Both the position numbers and the translations under genes were made by a program. DNA of 64,000 bases from Beaufortia kweichowensis (lineage: Eukaryota > Chordata > Actinopteri > Cypriniformes > Gastromyzontidae): contig CM032801.1 in assembly GCA_019155185.1 (NCBI GenBank), positions 6,005,351 to 6,069,350 on the forward strand, written 5' to 3'. The notes below the pieces were generated by a model that saw nothing but the letters and a program-made list of their open reading frames with translations, had not been told where the DNA came from and searched no databases. Positions 25,952 to 37,890 of this stretch are shown piece after piece (position 1 is the stretch's first letter; each line of letters opens with the position of its first letter).

Positions 25952-25980
25952 TGACATCATCCTCCAGGAAGTGACATCAT
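25952..25980. promoter_or_regulatory. Composite ATF/CRE-like and ETS-like cluster upstream of marcksl1
   Basis: TGACATCAT occurs twice in the same orientation, 20 bp apart (25952 and 25972). Between them an AGGAAGTG ETS core overlaps the second copy. The cluster is about 0.7 kb upstream of the marcksl1 start codon, where a proximal enhancer would act. Function is inferred from position and motif identity only. Confidence 0.3.
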
Positions 25981-26777
25981 TCTGGTGGGTAAATCAGAGC
26001 ACAAACATTAATAAGTTTAAATAAAAGATTTTATCCATTCTTCAATGCATTAGGGGTTTTGGTTTCAAAACTTTACACCATGTTAAATAAACAAAAATGT
26101 ATTTGATAATATTAAAGTTTTGAAAGTCACCCATAATTTATTTCTTACAGAGCGATACTTAACTTCAACTCTCAACTTGAATCCGGTTAAGTGTCTTGTT
26201 ATTTTAAATAATAATTTATGATTAATAAAAACTTCTGCCAAACTTCTGATAACTAGGATATGTTTCAAACATAACTCCATACTTAAAACTGAATATTTTA
26301 ATATTTATCGCATGCGTTTAAGTGTGTAAATTGAAATAACTTGTGCAATATGAATCTATTATTTAGTTTTATTTTGCAAATATGAGCAAAACTTCCACAT
26401 ATTTCCACATACAACACCCAACTCACTGTTGTAAAGATGACATCTAGACTCCCCCCAGCCCCCTTCGGTATGTGTGGAATGTGTTTGCCACCCAAAGATC
26501 CCTGTTGTCATTCACCACATGATGGTCCTCACACAGGGAAATGAGCCCCAGGGCTCCTGGATAATTCACCCCCAACTGTGACGCCACAGCCGGGTGGGTG
26601 GATGGGCTAAATGAGCAGAGGAAGATAGGATACAAAATCCTGTAGAAAGAGCTCAGCGTTCCTAGGAAGAAACAGGAAAAACACCTACAGTACAGTGCCA
26701 ACAAATCCAGATAGAATTACATGGAAGCTATACGCAATATAATAGGGTTCCACAGAGGAGACTATGAACCCTGTTTT

Positions 26778-26890
26778 GTACAGCTCAACTGGTAAAGCAT
26801 TGCATTAGCAGATCCCATGAAACATAATGCTGTTAGAAATGTGTATCTGTAATGCGCTGTAAGTCACACAAAATTCATAAATGTATACAT
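26778..26890 (+). mobile_element. Degenerate tRNA-derived SINE
   Basis: A tRNA-like head (GTACAGCTCAACTGGTAAAG, CATTGCATTAGCAG) is followed by AATGCGCTGTAAGTCAC and CATAAATGTATAC, the order seen in cyprinid tRNA-SINEs. The B-box region is partly deleted. Confidence 0.5.
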
Positions 26891-27068
26891 CAAATAAGGC
26901 AAATTAGTCACAACCTCATCAATATGGAGTCATAGTAGGATGAGAATTAAATGAATAGACAGGAGAGCTACGGATACCCCAGAGAGAGAAACTGACTGTG
27001 TGTGACAGCTGTGTGTGTGTAAGGAGCTGCAGTAGTGGGTCAGTGTGCCAACTGCAGTCTAATCATCT

Positions 27069-27069
<1 letters not shown>

Positions 27070-27144
<75 letters not shown>
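27070..27144 (+). repeat. (CT)n microsatellite
   Basis: A (CT)37-type tract is followed by a short CA run. Serine-leucine open frames across it are artefacts of the repeat. Confidence 0.9.
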
Positions 27145-27158
<14 letters not shown>

Positions 27159-29764
27159 GCATGCAAACTCACCCAGTTCTCTCACCTTTTCTTCACTCTC
27201 ATTTTTTATGTAATTATGCGTGGAAATGCCTAATATGGATCTTTTTTTGATCTAAAACCTAGAAATAAAAATAAACATATTTTAGATTCTTAGCATTACA
27301 TGCAATAGTATTTCAAAGCAACATTTCTTTTAAATTGCTGAACTGACAGTGTAAAGAAGAACAGAAAACATTTTTAGCAGTGTCTGAAATCCTGTAAGAT
27401 TCTCATCTGCAGCTGCGTCTGCTGCATACTTGAACATGTGTGTGTTCAGACAGCACAGAAACACACCAAAGCATAACTGCTTTTCAGATTAAAAAACAAA
27501 ATAAAAGATGCAAAGTAGATACATTTTAACAACTTATTATTTTTCATTTTTTAATATACATTAAAAAGACAGTGGCCATATTTGTTGCAGAGCATTTGTG
27601 TACGCTGAAAGATTTGAGTGAATGCTTCACAGAGCGTATAAATGTGCATAAATACAGTGTGTGTTGGTTTTGTATAGACAATGAATCCCGACTGATTCAA
27701 CAACAGTAGAAAGAGTTTTTATTTAGAGGCTTAGAACATGTCTGTCTCTTGCACACGCGTTCACAATGTGTAGCTGTCAGAAGAAAAGAGAAAGGCTCTT
27801 CTCCAGACTCCGTCAGCTCATTAACATTCTGTTCTAGTTTCATCTGCTCACTGATCTTCTGCTGCTGTCAGGTTGCCATAGCGCTGGCTTTCTGTTAGCA
27901 TGTACCACGACGTGACCCATTTTTCACCCCCAAACATCCCCGCCCTCAATAACCCCTCTCTCTCTCCTCTTCTTCTCTAGATGAAATCCTTCTACAATCC
28001 CGTTTCACTCATTTACTGTACTGACTGGCTCTTTTGTTCAGAGAATGTTTTTCACCATCTGAAATCATGCCTGTCTGTCTGAGATCATACAATTGATACT
28101 TGTACTTAAGCTTTGTATTTGATCAAATCTTAAAATGTACTTAAATATCTCTATACTCCAAGGCTAAATGGTTTATTTTACTAAAACTAATATGGTTTGA
28201 AATGTGTTATGATTATAGACAGTCTAATTTAGACTGTTCCTTTCCCAAATTATGATATGTAATTGGTTTGCATATACCACTAAAGGAGTGATATCATGTA
28301 TCATATTATAATATTTATAATAGAATGTTTTTTTATTTTTAATAATTATATCTGATTATAATACTTTTAATGACATTTACACAAATTAACCTAAATAAAA
28401 TCTGACATGACTTTAATTCAACAGCATGGCTGCAGGGATTACATGAGTGGATCACACACAATATTACACTTCAAATGTGATGTGGCCATGTATTTCTGAT
28501 CATCTCTGAGGTTTAAATGATCAGGTTGCCAGATTGGTTGCATTGGTCCCTGCTCACACACAATGAAGCCACAGAGGTATTACCTTAAATATGTTAAACA
28601 CAACAAATGAGACATGATACTAATCACTGAAAGTGACATGTCACATCAAAACGTCTTAAGGTCATCTACACATCTCAAGCATCAGTGTTTCATGTCACAT
28701 CAGAACGTTCATATCAGCTGTAAGCTGTAGACTACATGCTTAAAGAACAGAACTGTTTTTAGAATTGCTATATAATTATTTATTTAATTTTAGTATTTAT
28801 AAAGGTGCCTATTTTATTGTTTAATATAAAATATTATTTACATTAGTAAGCCATAGACCCAAAATATCATGAGCTGAGTTTCATCAGAAGTTATTCTAAT
28901 ACACTGGCTGCAGCAGTGCAAAAATAGAAAAAGGTGCTTGTCAACTCAAGTTATGTCACGTATGTTTCCAGCTCAACGCATCTGGTTGTATTTGTGTTTA
29001 TGACTAAAAAAGTTTCAAAGCAGGAAGTCAAAAGACATCCTGGGTTTTAACAGGGTAACACACACACACACACATGTTGGTCTTAAGTGAGCAAAGTCAC
29101 AATGTGAAATCTCTTAATTGTCAGAAAAAGACTTATTACAACTTACAACCTAAGAGACTCATACAGACCTTCAAAGAAAAGGGAGTGTGTCGAGTTTGAG
29201 TAAAATGAAACAATGAAAAATGAGAGGTCTTGGATATCAACTTTTTGGAAAACAAAACATTTTAAAGTAGGGATATGAGAGATAGAGACACAAAATAGAA
29301 ATAGAAATGGAGAAAGCTTCAATCCATATAGAGAAGCTCAGCACTGGTTTGAGCCTGCCAAGAGCGAGCCATTTTTACTCAGTTCCTTATACAAAGCTTT
29401 CGGATGGCTTTAAAAAACTTCAGTCATATGACACTTCTATGGCACATTTTAGTACTTTGGAAATAAGCATCTGCTCAGAAACGACTCATTGTCGTACTCT
29501 ATTTATAGTCAATTCTGTATTTCTATGCAAATCTATGTCACGAAGTGCTAAATGCTGCAGAGCTCAGCCTTTCTCTGTCATTTCACTACTGGTTGAACTG
29601 GCATACCACTGTACCACCTACCATCATTCTCTCAGTGGGATTTTCCCACAAGCCCTAATTTACAAACATTACTCAAATCACTTCAGCTTTACCAGCAGCT
29701 AGAAATGTTTCTCTGTGTGGAATGTCTGTCAATCCATTTTCACTCCCATCCTTCCTTCCAGGGC

Positions 29765-32370
29765 ACAGGAAGTGGGTTTCCCCGCTGAGCAAGACCCTGC
29801 CCTCCTATCCCACAGGAAACAGGAAATGACCTCACATGCCTGAGGGAGAATGACAAATCAGAATGTCGGATGTGTCAAGGATGAGTGATATGTGGTATGT
29901 GTTGGTGTACATGTATACCTTATGATAATTAGTATGTATGTACCTCAGATGTTTCAGGTTATATTGAAATTATATAAAATAATATAATAATATTGACTTT
30001 TGACTGCAGATTCTAAGCTCATATTGTGACATTGTTGAGATTCCTTTCTTGAGATTTCTGGGGGTTTCTTGTCTGTGTAAGCTTTGGTGAAAAACTTCAG
30101 TCATAATGAAACTTAAATAAGCCAAAAATACCATATTTAATTTTTAATTCAGCCAATTCAATTCAGCCATTGATGGCAAATCCCTTCATTCTGAATGGTG
30201 CTTTATAGGCGAACAATAACATCACAAAATACTTCCTTCCGTATACATGTGTAAACGTGTGTGAGTTCTGGTTCTTTCAGGAATGTCTTATGTTCATATC
30301 ATTGTGTCATTAGTGGAAGTGACATGTTAAAGCATGCGTCTGAGATATCTGAATGATCACACGCCAGAATCGTACACATGGTAGACAGGGCGTGACGTCT
30401 ACAGTTACAGTCATCATTCATAAACGTTCCGCAATGTTGTTCTCACACTTGATTTATTGTCCAGGGTTCAACACTGATTTACCGGTAACTTCAGGTGTGT
30501 TTTATCATTGGTAAAGAAAGTGTTACTACTGGGATGCTCTAAAGGTGAACTTGACCTTCTGCCTCTCCTAAACTTTGACATGGCAATTTTTATTCTCCAT
30601 TGAATGTCTTGTTTGACTTATAAATGTGTCATCACAAAAGTAAAATGGTTTGTGAGTGACGTTTCAAGTCTGTCTCAAATGTCTGATGTTTGGATCCGAG
30701 ATGAAGATCTCTGCTTTAGTGGTCAGATCTTAAGGTATCTTAAGGAATCACACACATTTCCAGGATTCTCTGTGCTATCTGATGGGGACAAAGTGTCTCT
30801 TCTTTGCTATTATCACAGGTGTAAGTCATAGCACAACACAACCAAAGACTCGGAGGTCAAAGATTAAAGAAGTGCTTGGTCATTAAACAGGCCTGATCAG
30901 TGAATATCGAGCAGCAATAGAATCAAAAGCAGTACATCTGTTTTTATCTCACATTGAGCTCGCCTCTCTGTGTCTGTCTCACAATCTCTCATTCTTTCTC
31001 TTTATCTCATCTGTTCATTCCACACATGCCAGTGTAAATGACAAGTGTGGATAAGAGATTTGTATGTGCAGGTTTGCCCGTTCTTGAGAAACTATGACTT
31101 TAAAAAGTAAAATCCTGCAATTCCTACAACCATGAGATATTAAATACAGAGAAACCCATGTACGTAAGTGTGTCCATCTTCTTTAAGACGAAAGATCAAG
31201 GTTAGACCCGCCACACTTATCTCTATACATTTGTCATAGTTCACTGCCCAGGGCCCAAGTCATCCGCCAACATACAGGAAATCCTCTCCTTACAGGAAGT
31301 GACACGGCACATATGACTATGAAACAGGAAATGCACCCCACGTGTGTTAAAATCGGAATTATAACGGGTGATAATAATAGTGTGAAACACGTGCCACAAA
31401 AGTTTTTTAAATCTTTATCTTAAATCTCTTTATATTTATTTGCTCTAAAATAACTATACCTTAAAATCATAGACTGAGAAATAAAATCACATACAAAACA
31501 CACACTTGGGACACAAACCAGCCACAGACATCACATAGCTACAGATAACAGTCTTTGAGGAACATCAGAGGAATGAGTGCACACACACACACACAGAGAA
31601 GATGATGCGATGTGTCAGATGACACATTTTCCAGAGAATCAGATGGGAAATAACAGAGGTGCTGAGTTTTGTTTCAACATGTCTTGATCATACACAACTG
31701 CTCAACACAGAGACTGTGTGTTTCCACATGGTTTGAAATACTAGACAATTTCAAATAGTTTGGATAGTTTTGAAGTGTGTACGTGCATTAGTCTTCACTG
31801 TACAAATCATACCTCTTACAATAATAATACATACAATATTTGTGTTAGTTATTTGAGTTGTATTAGTTTGGTACTTTGAAAGCTATTTTTTTAGGTGCAC
31901 TGATTAAAATAATAAAAACTGTGTTTCTTAATAGTTGCATCACCCAATCAGATTACAGCTTACTGTGTATATACATCAGATGGTCAGTGTGCAAACTGGG
32001 GGCGTTCTGTGGGCTTGCCACACATCTGAGGATGAGACTTGTTGAGAAGAATGCAACCACACAGAGCACCACACCGCCCACATAGCAAAGTCCCAAACAA
32101 CCACACAGCAACATAATACATTCAAGTTCATATAAACTTGACAAAATTAAATCAACCAAACCTGCAGGCACCATAAAACATTTAAACACAAAAAGACCAC
32201 ACATACAAGAACCCACACAGGAAAATGACAAAACATACACAAAGCCACAGAAAAACCGTCTGCTAACCTTGCACCTTTGACCCCTGCTGGATAAGGATGC
32301 GTTTCCTGATCTCTCCCTGGAACAGGAAGTGACTGCTGCTAAGGAAACAGCCCTGCAAAGAGGAAGTGAT
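29765..32370. promoter_or_regulatory. Region with repeated ETS-type GGAA motifs
   Basis: ACAGGAAGTGG (29765), ACAGGAAAC and AGGAAATGAC (29812, 29821), ACAGGAAATCC (31274), ACAGGAAGTGAC (31292), ACAGGAAATGC (31324), ACAGGAAGTGAC (32322) and AGGAAGTGAT (32361) lie 4.5-7 kb upstream of marcksl1. All read on the + strand. Single GGAA sites are common; the repeated ACAGGAAGTGAC core is the notable part. Confidence 0.3.
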
Positions 32371-32667
32371 CTCACTGCACCTGTGTGAGGAGAATGATAC
32401 ACACACTTCCCATGCAGCTGGAGTATAGAATGGGAAATAATGGAGACCTCAGTATTTTTCCCAGATATTTTTACCTTATTTCCAAGAAAACTCAAAGATG
32501 TTTGTCAATTTTTGCATGGTTTACATTATTAAACATATAACAAAGAATAAACACATTTGTGGTTTTAAATTGATTTTTTTTTTCATAAAAAAAAATAACA
32601 TCTATTTTCAGAGAACATAACTGACATTTAATGGATCGATTTATCTCATATGGGCATCACACTGTGT

Positions 32668-32745
32668 ACAATCACTGTCTCCTAATATTTGTAAGTCGCT
32701 TTGGATAAAAGCATCAGCTAAATGCCTAAATGTAAATGTAAATTT
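32668..32745 (+). mobile_element. 3' tail of a tRNA-derived SINE
   Basis: TTGTAAGTCGCTTTGGATAA, AAGCATCAGCTAAATGCC and TAAATGTAAATGTAAAT form the typical cyprinid SINE tail. The head is missing. Confidence 0.6.
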
Positions 32746-34682
32746 AAACCACACCCACAGGATGTATTTCTAATTCATAATAAAAAAATGTAACATTGTT
32801 AAAAACAATAAAGAGTTTGTTTTAGTTCTCCAGTGAGAGAACAATATAGTAAAGACACAGCAAAGAAACAGATTCTGTCAGTGTATAGCAAAATACAGTC
32901 AAAAATGAGGGTCAGGTTATGTTTATAATAGGCCTACACACTTTTCCCTGTTTTCCTTTCATACGAAACATTCCAGAGTCAAGATACTCTAGATTAGATG
33001 AATGCACAGGAATGTTTCAGGACAAAGTTCAGGATGTGACCACTAAAGATTGATCAAATCTGCAATGTCTGCAAAGCTACAGAAATCGATTAAAAAAGGC
33101 GGTGTTAAGCTTTTAAAACTGTAAGCTGTAAACCATGAGCTACATTACTTGGCAAAATAATTGTTTATTTTAAATATTATTAGTGCTGAATGCTAAACTA
33201 TTTGTTTAACCATTTCACTTTCACAACATTTGCTCTTTTATAAAAGCAATAAGCCATTTAATAAACCACACAATCATTTTACAACAGTCAGGAGGGTTTA
33301 GCTGTTAAACCCTACTGCTTTACATTTTCTATTAGCACAGAGTTTGAATAACATACAGGCAATATGAAAGTTAAAATAATATATTAACTTTTAAATGGTT
33401 ACACATATATCCTGTACCCCATAAAAAGCTGGACATTTGTAATGTGTGACATTTATTAGAATGTTTTGGCACAAACTCAACCAATTAAATCAAATTAAAA
33501 CAGTTCCTTTTTTAAAACAGTCAAGTCAAACATTTCTAGGCATCAGATTGTAAAGATGATAGAGCTGTTGTTTGTATTTATCTCCATACATTTTCCTTCA
33601 GATATAAAGTATGATCTGAGCTATATGGCAGTGATGAACCCTCTATAGTGACCATGGGCCACTTTCATTAGCGATACACTGCCTTTACTATTGCAGTATA
33701 GAGCTGGCGGCCCTCCAAACACACTATTACTGTGATCATAATAGTCTAATGGACCAGTGTCACACTGTTATAGACTCACTTGCAGAGCAGTGAAGAACAT
33801 TTATACATTTTTGCATCTGTTTTTGCACTCCAGTAACTGCAATGTTTAGGGGTGAACATTCATGCTGGTATTTCTGTAAAAATTGTACACTTTTGTGCAA
33901 TTCACATCATACAAATGCATATGCAATCACCACCTCATAAGAATGTTACATTAGTGGAGATGAGTCTGTGATCACTGTACAAAACACAGAACCACATGTC
34001 TGCACATATGATTAAACTTTAATGATAAGAAGAAATAATAAGAATTTCATTGTATTCGATAATTTCATGAATACATTTAATTGATTTTTAAAACTTTATT
34101 GATATTTTATTGATAATTAACATACATTTTAGTTTAATAAAATCAGTTTGTCTTTGAGTCTGGTTAAAGGATTTGTTTTACCAACATTTCTACAGTTACA
34201 TGAGTTATTATATGCAACTCAGCATAACAATAATACCTTTCTCCTCCTAAAATTTATTACAGTGTTCTGTTGAGTTTCAGCTTGCCAGAAACATCTGTGG
34301 CTGCAGATTTAATCAAACTTCAAAAATAAGAAGAAACAATTAGAACCTAAGAACCTTTGTTTAATAAAAGGGTTAAGCATGCATAGATCCTGACTAATGT
34401 GTGGGGAATTCACAAAGTGTGGGCAATTAACTTATTCTCATAAAAAATGTATATAAAAAGTAAGTTAATTCAACGCATGTACAAATATTCAACGCCTCCT
34501 AAAACCACAGGAAAGGTTTGGGTTGAAAACAGACCCAAAATAACGCTAGAAAACAGAACATTAACCAATAGCATTTGCTGTTAATACACATCACACAAAA
34601 GCCACGGTGACCACGATTAGGTTTTTTTATTTGTGCAGCCTGTGGTCACTATTAAGTGTAGAAATGCCTGTACCTGTTATCT

Positions 34683-34696
34683 GTTGCCATGGAAAC
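34683..34696. promoter_or_regulatory. RFX X-box motif
   Basis: GTTGCCATGGAAAC fits the RFX X-box (GTNRCC, 0-3 bp, RGYAAC) with one mismatch in the right half. It is isolated from the group at 53-60 kb. Confidence 0.4.
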
Positions 34697-37017
34697 GCTG
34701 TCTGCCATACAGACTGTACATCACACTGCATACACAACGGTGACGGCGCACGGCCAGGGAGGGAAGAAGATTTTCCACTACGGTTCACTTTCAAACCCTA
34801 TATGGATGCAAAGAAAGAGAGAGACAGATAGTACTTTAAACATCCTTTAGTTGATTTATTTTTATTTTTATTTAACCTGCACGTCATCACTGATGTTTGT
34901 TGATGCTGTTTGGAAAAGACATCAACAGTGTTTTCTCACATTTACAATGATGCAAATATCTTCAGAGTGATGAAAGGTCTTGAAAGGTGATTCGTACACA
35001 TGTTTATGTCAAAATAATTTCTATGTTACCATGTAATTTCTTGTTTACAAATTAGCAAAATAAGCAACAAATAAGATCACATTCTTTAATACATTCTTTA
35101 ACAAATACAGTCATCAGAAAGCGTAAAATCACCTTTCAAACATCGAGGACTGGTAACAGGCTTTGGATATCGATACAGTCACTTGCGATTTTTGGTTATG
35201 TTTACACTAAAAAGGCTGCATAGCTTTCTGTCAGCAGAGACACGGCAGTAACGCAGACGCCCCAAGGAAGCGACTGTTGACTGCGTTCCAGTTGTGCGGT
35301 GGTTTATTTCTCTGTGGCAGCTGTGAGCGCTGGCAGTGTGCCACAGACACTAACTCTGGGTGTAACAGATGCAGAAAAGAAGAAAAAACAGGAAAGAGAG
35401 GCTGAGCGTGTGAGAAAGTACGGCTCTGTTAAACAAAGACCCTGTTTCAAAACCAAGTGAGCTACGCTGCTGTCTATCACTTATATAGACAGGTGCCTTT
35501 TAAGGAAGCATTCTTACTAAAATGGGACCTTATAACTGACTGTAGCACAATAACAAAGCACAATACAGACCACGTAGGAGCTTAATTAAAGAAAACCTAA
35601 ACCTTTAACCTAACAAGATGTCACGTATGAACAAACTGAACTAATGGCCATGCTGTTTCTGCACAAAGACATTACAAGTTATTTTCCTCCTGAGACCTTT
35701 TCTGTACAAGGTAAATTTGTCAGACTGTCAGACCGTCATCTATCTTGTTTCGTGCTATGATCAGCTTGACTGACGGACTCGACCATTAGGAGCAGATATT
35801 GTAGGACATATAGCGGTGTATTGACCACACGGATACATGTGGTGTCCCACAGGAAGACTTAGATGGCCACTTACTGTCTGACTGTAGGCCGATACAGCTG
35901 ATGCATTGTGGGATACGCAACCATTACTGCTCACATGGGGTCCATCTAAAGGATGCTGAAGAAGAATAGAACCCTGGGGTGTAGTGTGTCTATGTATGGT
36001 GTATTTGTGGGAAAAACCTCTTTATTTATGGCAAAACTGGGTGATAGGTCTGTATCTCATGTTGAATCTTTTAACTGATCTGTAAGTAAAATAATGGCAC
36101 CTTTAAAATACTGATCATCTTTTTCTCTTCAACCAATCATACTAAGAGCAATTTTATTGCTGGAGGTCACAGAATGCCTGTAAAGCGTTACAATTGGGCT
36201 CCAAAAGCACAGATGGCATTCTGTTAAAACAATAAAAAAGACTTGCTTTACAATAATTTTGAAGACAGAATCATGAACACTGAGGTTGTTAAGTATTGAC
36301 ATATGCTTCTGTAAAAGCCACTAGTCAGTGTGATGGAAACATTCATTACACAGATCTGCTTGTTAATTAGACAGAATGATGATTAACATCGAGATAATCT
36401 ATAATTATATAAAATAATTATATAAGTACTATCTTACTATTTTAACAAAAATTGACAATCTAAGCGATACAGTTTATATAATAGATGTATAATTATCAAT
36501 GCCTGGAATCAAACTTACAATGCAGAAATATTTCTGACATGTTTGTTCATGCATAATATTTTGTATTTATATCTCTGCATGCAAGCAGAAAAAAATCATA
36601 TATGAAAGAGAAACCGCTTATAGTAATAACTTCATCTTGCCTGTGCTAGACTACAGTATCAACAAAATCATTACATACAACAGCAGAATGAAGCCAGATG
36701 GTTGGATGGGAGTGGCTGAAAGTATTTACAGATGAATTTGTGACTTCAGCTAAAAAGAAAAATGATTCATATTTTTTACATGTGTTAGGACAGTAAATGG
36801 GGTAAACTTTGATTTCACATTGCCATGACAGCAACAATGATAACTGTTGTTGTAATGTCATGCTACACTGAAATAACAGGCCAGTAATGCAGTCAGCAGG
36901 GAAACTGGTTTTCATGCAGTGAGGGTCATCAGCTCATCCACACACACAGATCTGGTATAAACCAGCTGTGCTGCGTACTGAGTGATTTACTGAAGTGTGG
37001 AGGGATTTAAGTAGCGC

Positions 37018-37085
37018 CTTGGGGGGGGGATTGAAATCATAGGAGTGAGGTGGGGGGTGAAGGGGTGTAATCAAGGGGGTGGGGA
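37018..37085 (+). repeat. G-rich tract with quadruplex potential
   Basis: Runs of 9, 6, 4, 5 and 4 guanines occur within 68 bp. One loop is 9 nt, slightly longer than the strict G4 rule. It stands out in an otherwise AT-rich region. Confidence 0.55.
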
Positions 37086-37543
37086 TTCATACAGTCTGAG
37101 GAGAAGAATGCACAGGGTTCAAGAAGGACAGAGAGATGTAACGGAATACTAACTTTCTCTTTTGTGTACAGCCTAATATTTGACGACGTACGCAAGTAAA
37201 GCAACCTCAGATCTTTATCAGCAATTTTAAGGACAGGATGAGATGTGGGATAAGGTCTGGAATCACCTCAGCAGGACACATCCTTATAGTAATCTAAAGA
37301 AAACAGTCAACAGTAATCCATAGCTCAGGTCCACAGCAAGGAGCATGTAAGGGCTGGTAAACTTACACGGGTCAGTCTGTGGTAGTGTGCGTGTGTCTGT
37401 GGTAAAGTGATTCAATAAACACACATCAGAACGAAATGCAGATCTGTCTGTTCTTTTGTGTGTGTCTGTTTAGTCCATTAAGGCTTCTTCTGTTACAGTT
37501 CATGACAAGTGAACCTGGTTAACCTCTTTTCAATGTTAGTGTG

Positions 37544-37585
37544 AGTATGCAAACCCTTAGACGCTTGTCTAAGTATGCAAACCCT
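37544..37585 (+). repeat. 14-bp direct repeat with octamer-like core
   Basis: AGTATGCAAACCCT occurs exactly twice (37544 and 37572), 28 bp apart. ATGCAAAC is one base from the POU octamer ATGCAAAT. Confidence 0.6.
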
Positions 37586-37684
37586 GTGTGTCTTACAGTG
37601 TGAGTGAATTCTCTCTGTTTCGGCTGTGGTTAACAGACTATGCAGTATATCTCCAAAGTTTCTGATACAGACGGAAAACAAACC

Positions 37685-37890
37685 AGTCTCATCACAGTTT
37701 CAACATTTATCACAGTCACGTCACATTCACAGTGATCACAGTCTCATCAGAGCACATGAAAGTCTTATCACAGGCTCATCACAGTCTCATTAAAAAACAT
37801 TAAAGTCTCAGTCACATCACATTCTCAAAGTCTCATCAAAGCCTCATCACAGTCTCATTACAATCTCAGCATGTCAAAGCCTCATCCAAC
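37685..37890 (+). repeat. Irregular minisatellite of TCATCACAGTC-like units
   Basis: Variants of TCTCATCACAG / AGTCTCATCA / AAGCCTCATC recur about 14 times in 200 bp with variable 8-15 bp spacing. No long open frame spans it on the + strand. Confidence 0.6.

Noticed and set aside
29307..29702. 131-aa plus-strand ORF
   Set aside because: A chance frame: no splice context, no domain and no codon bias resembling the two real genes.
31953..32495. 180-aa minus-strand ORF and a possible exon at 32263-32346
   Set aside because: The ORF is Cys/Val-rich with no family likeness. The apparent acceptor pyrimidine tract coincides with ETS motifs, and the donor is weak.
36646..36915. Minus-strand ORF with a strong internal acceptor
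   Set aside because: No homology is recognised and no upstream exon is found; the pyrimidine-rich acceptor can arise by chance in AT-rich DNA.
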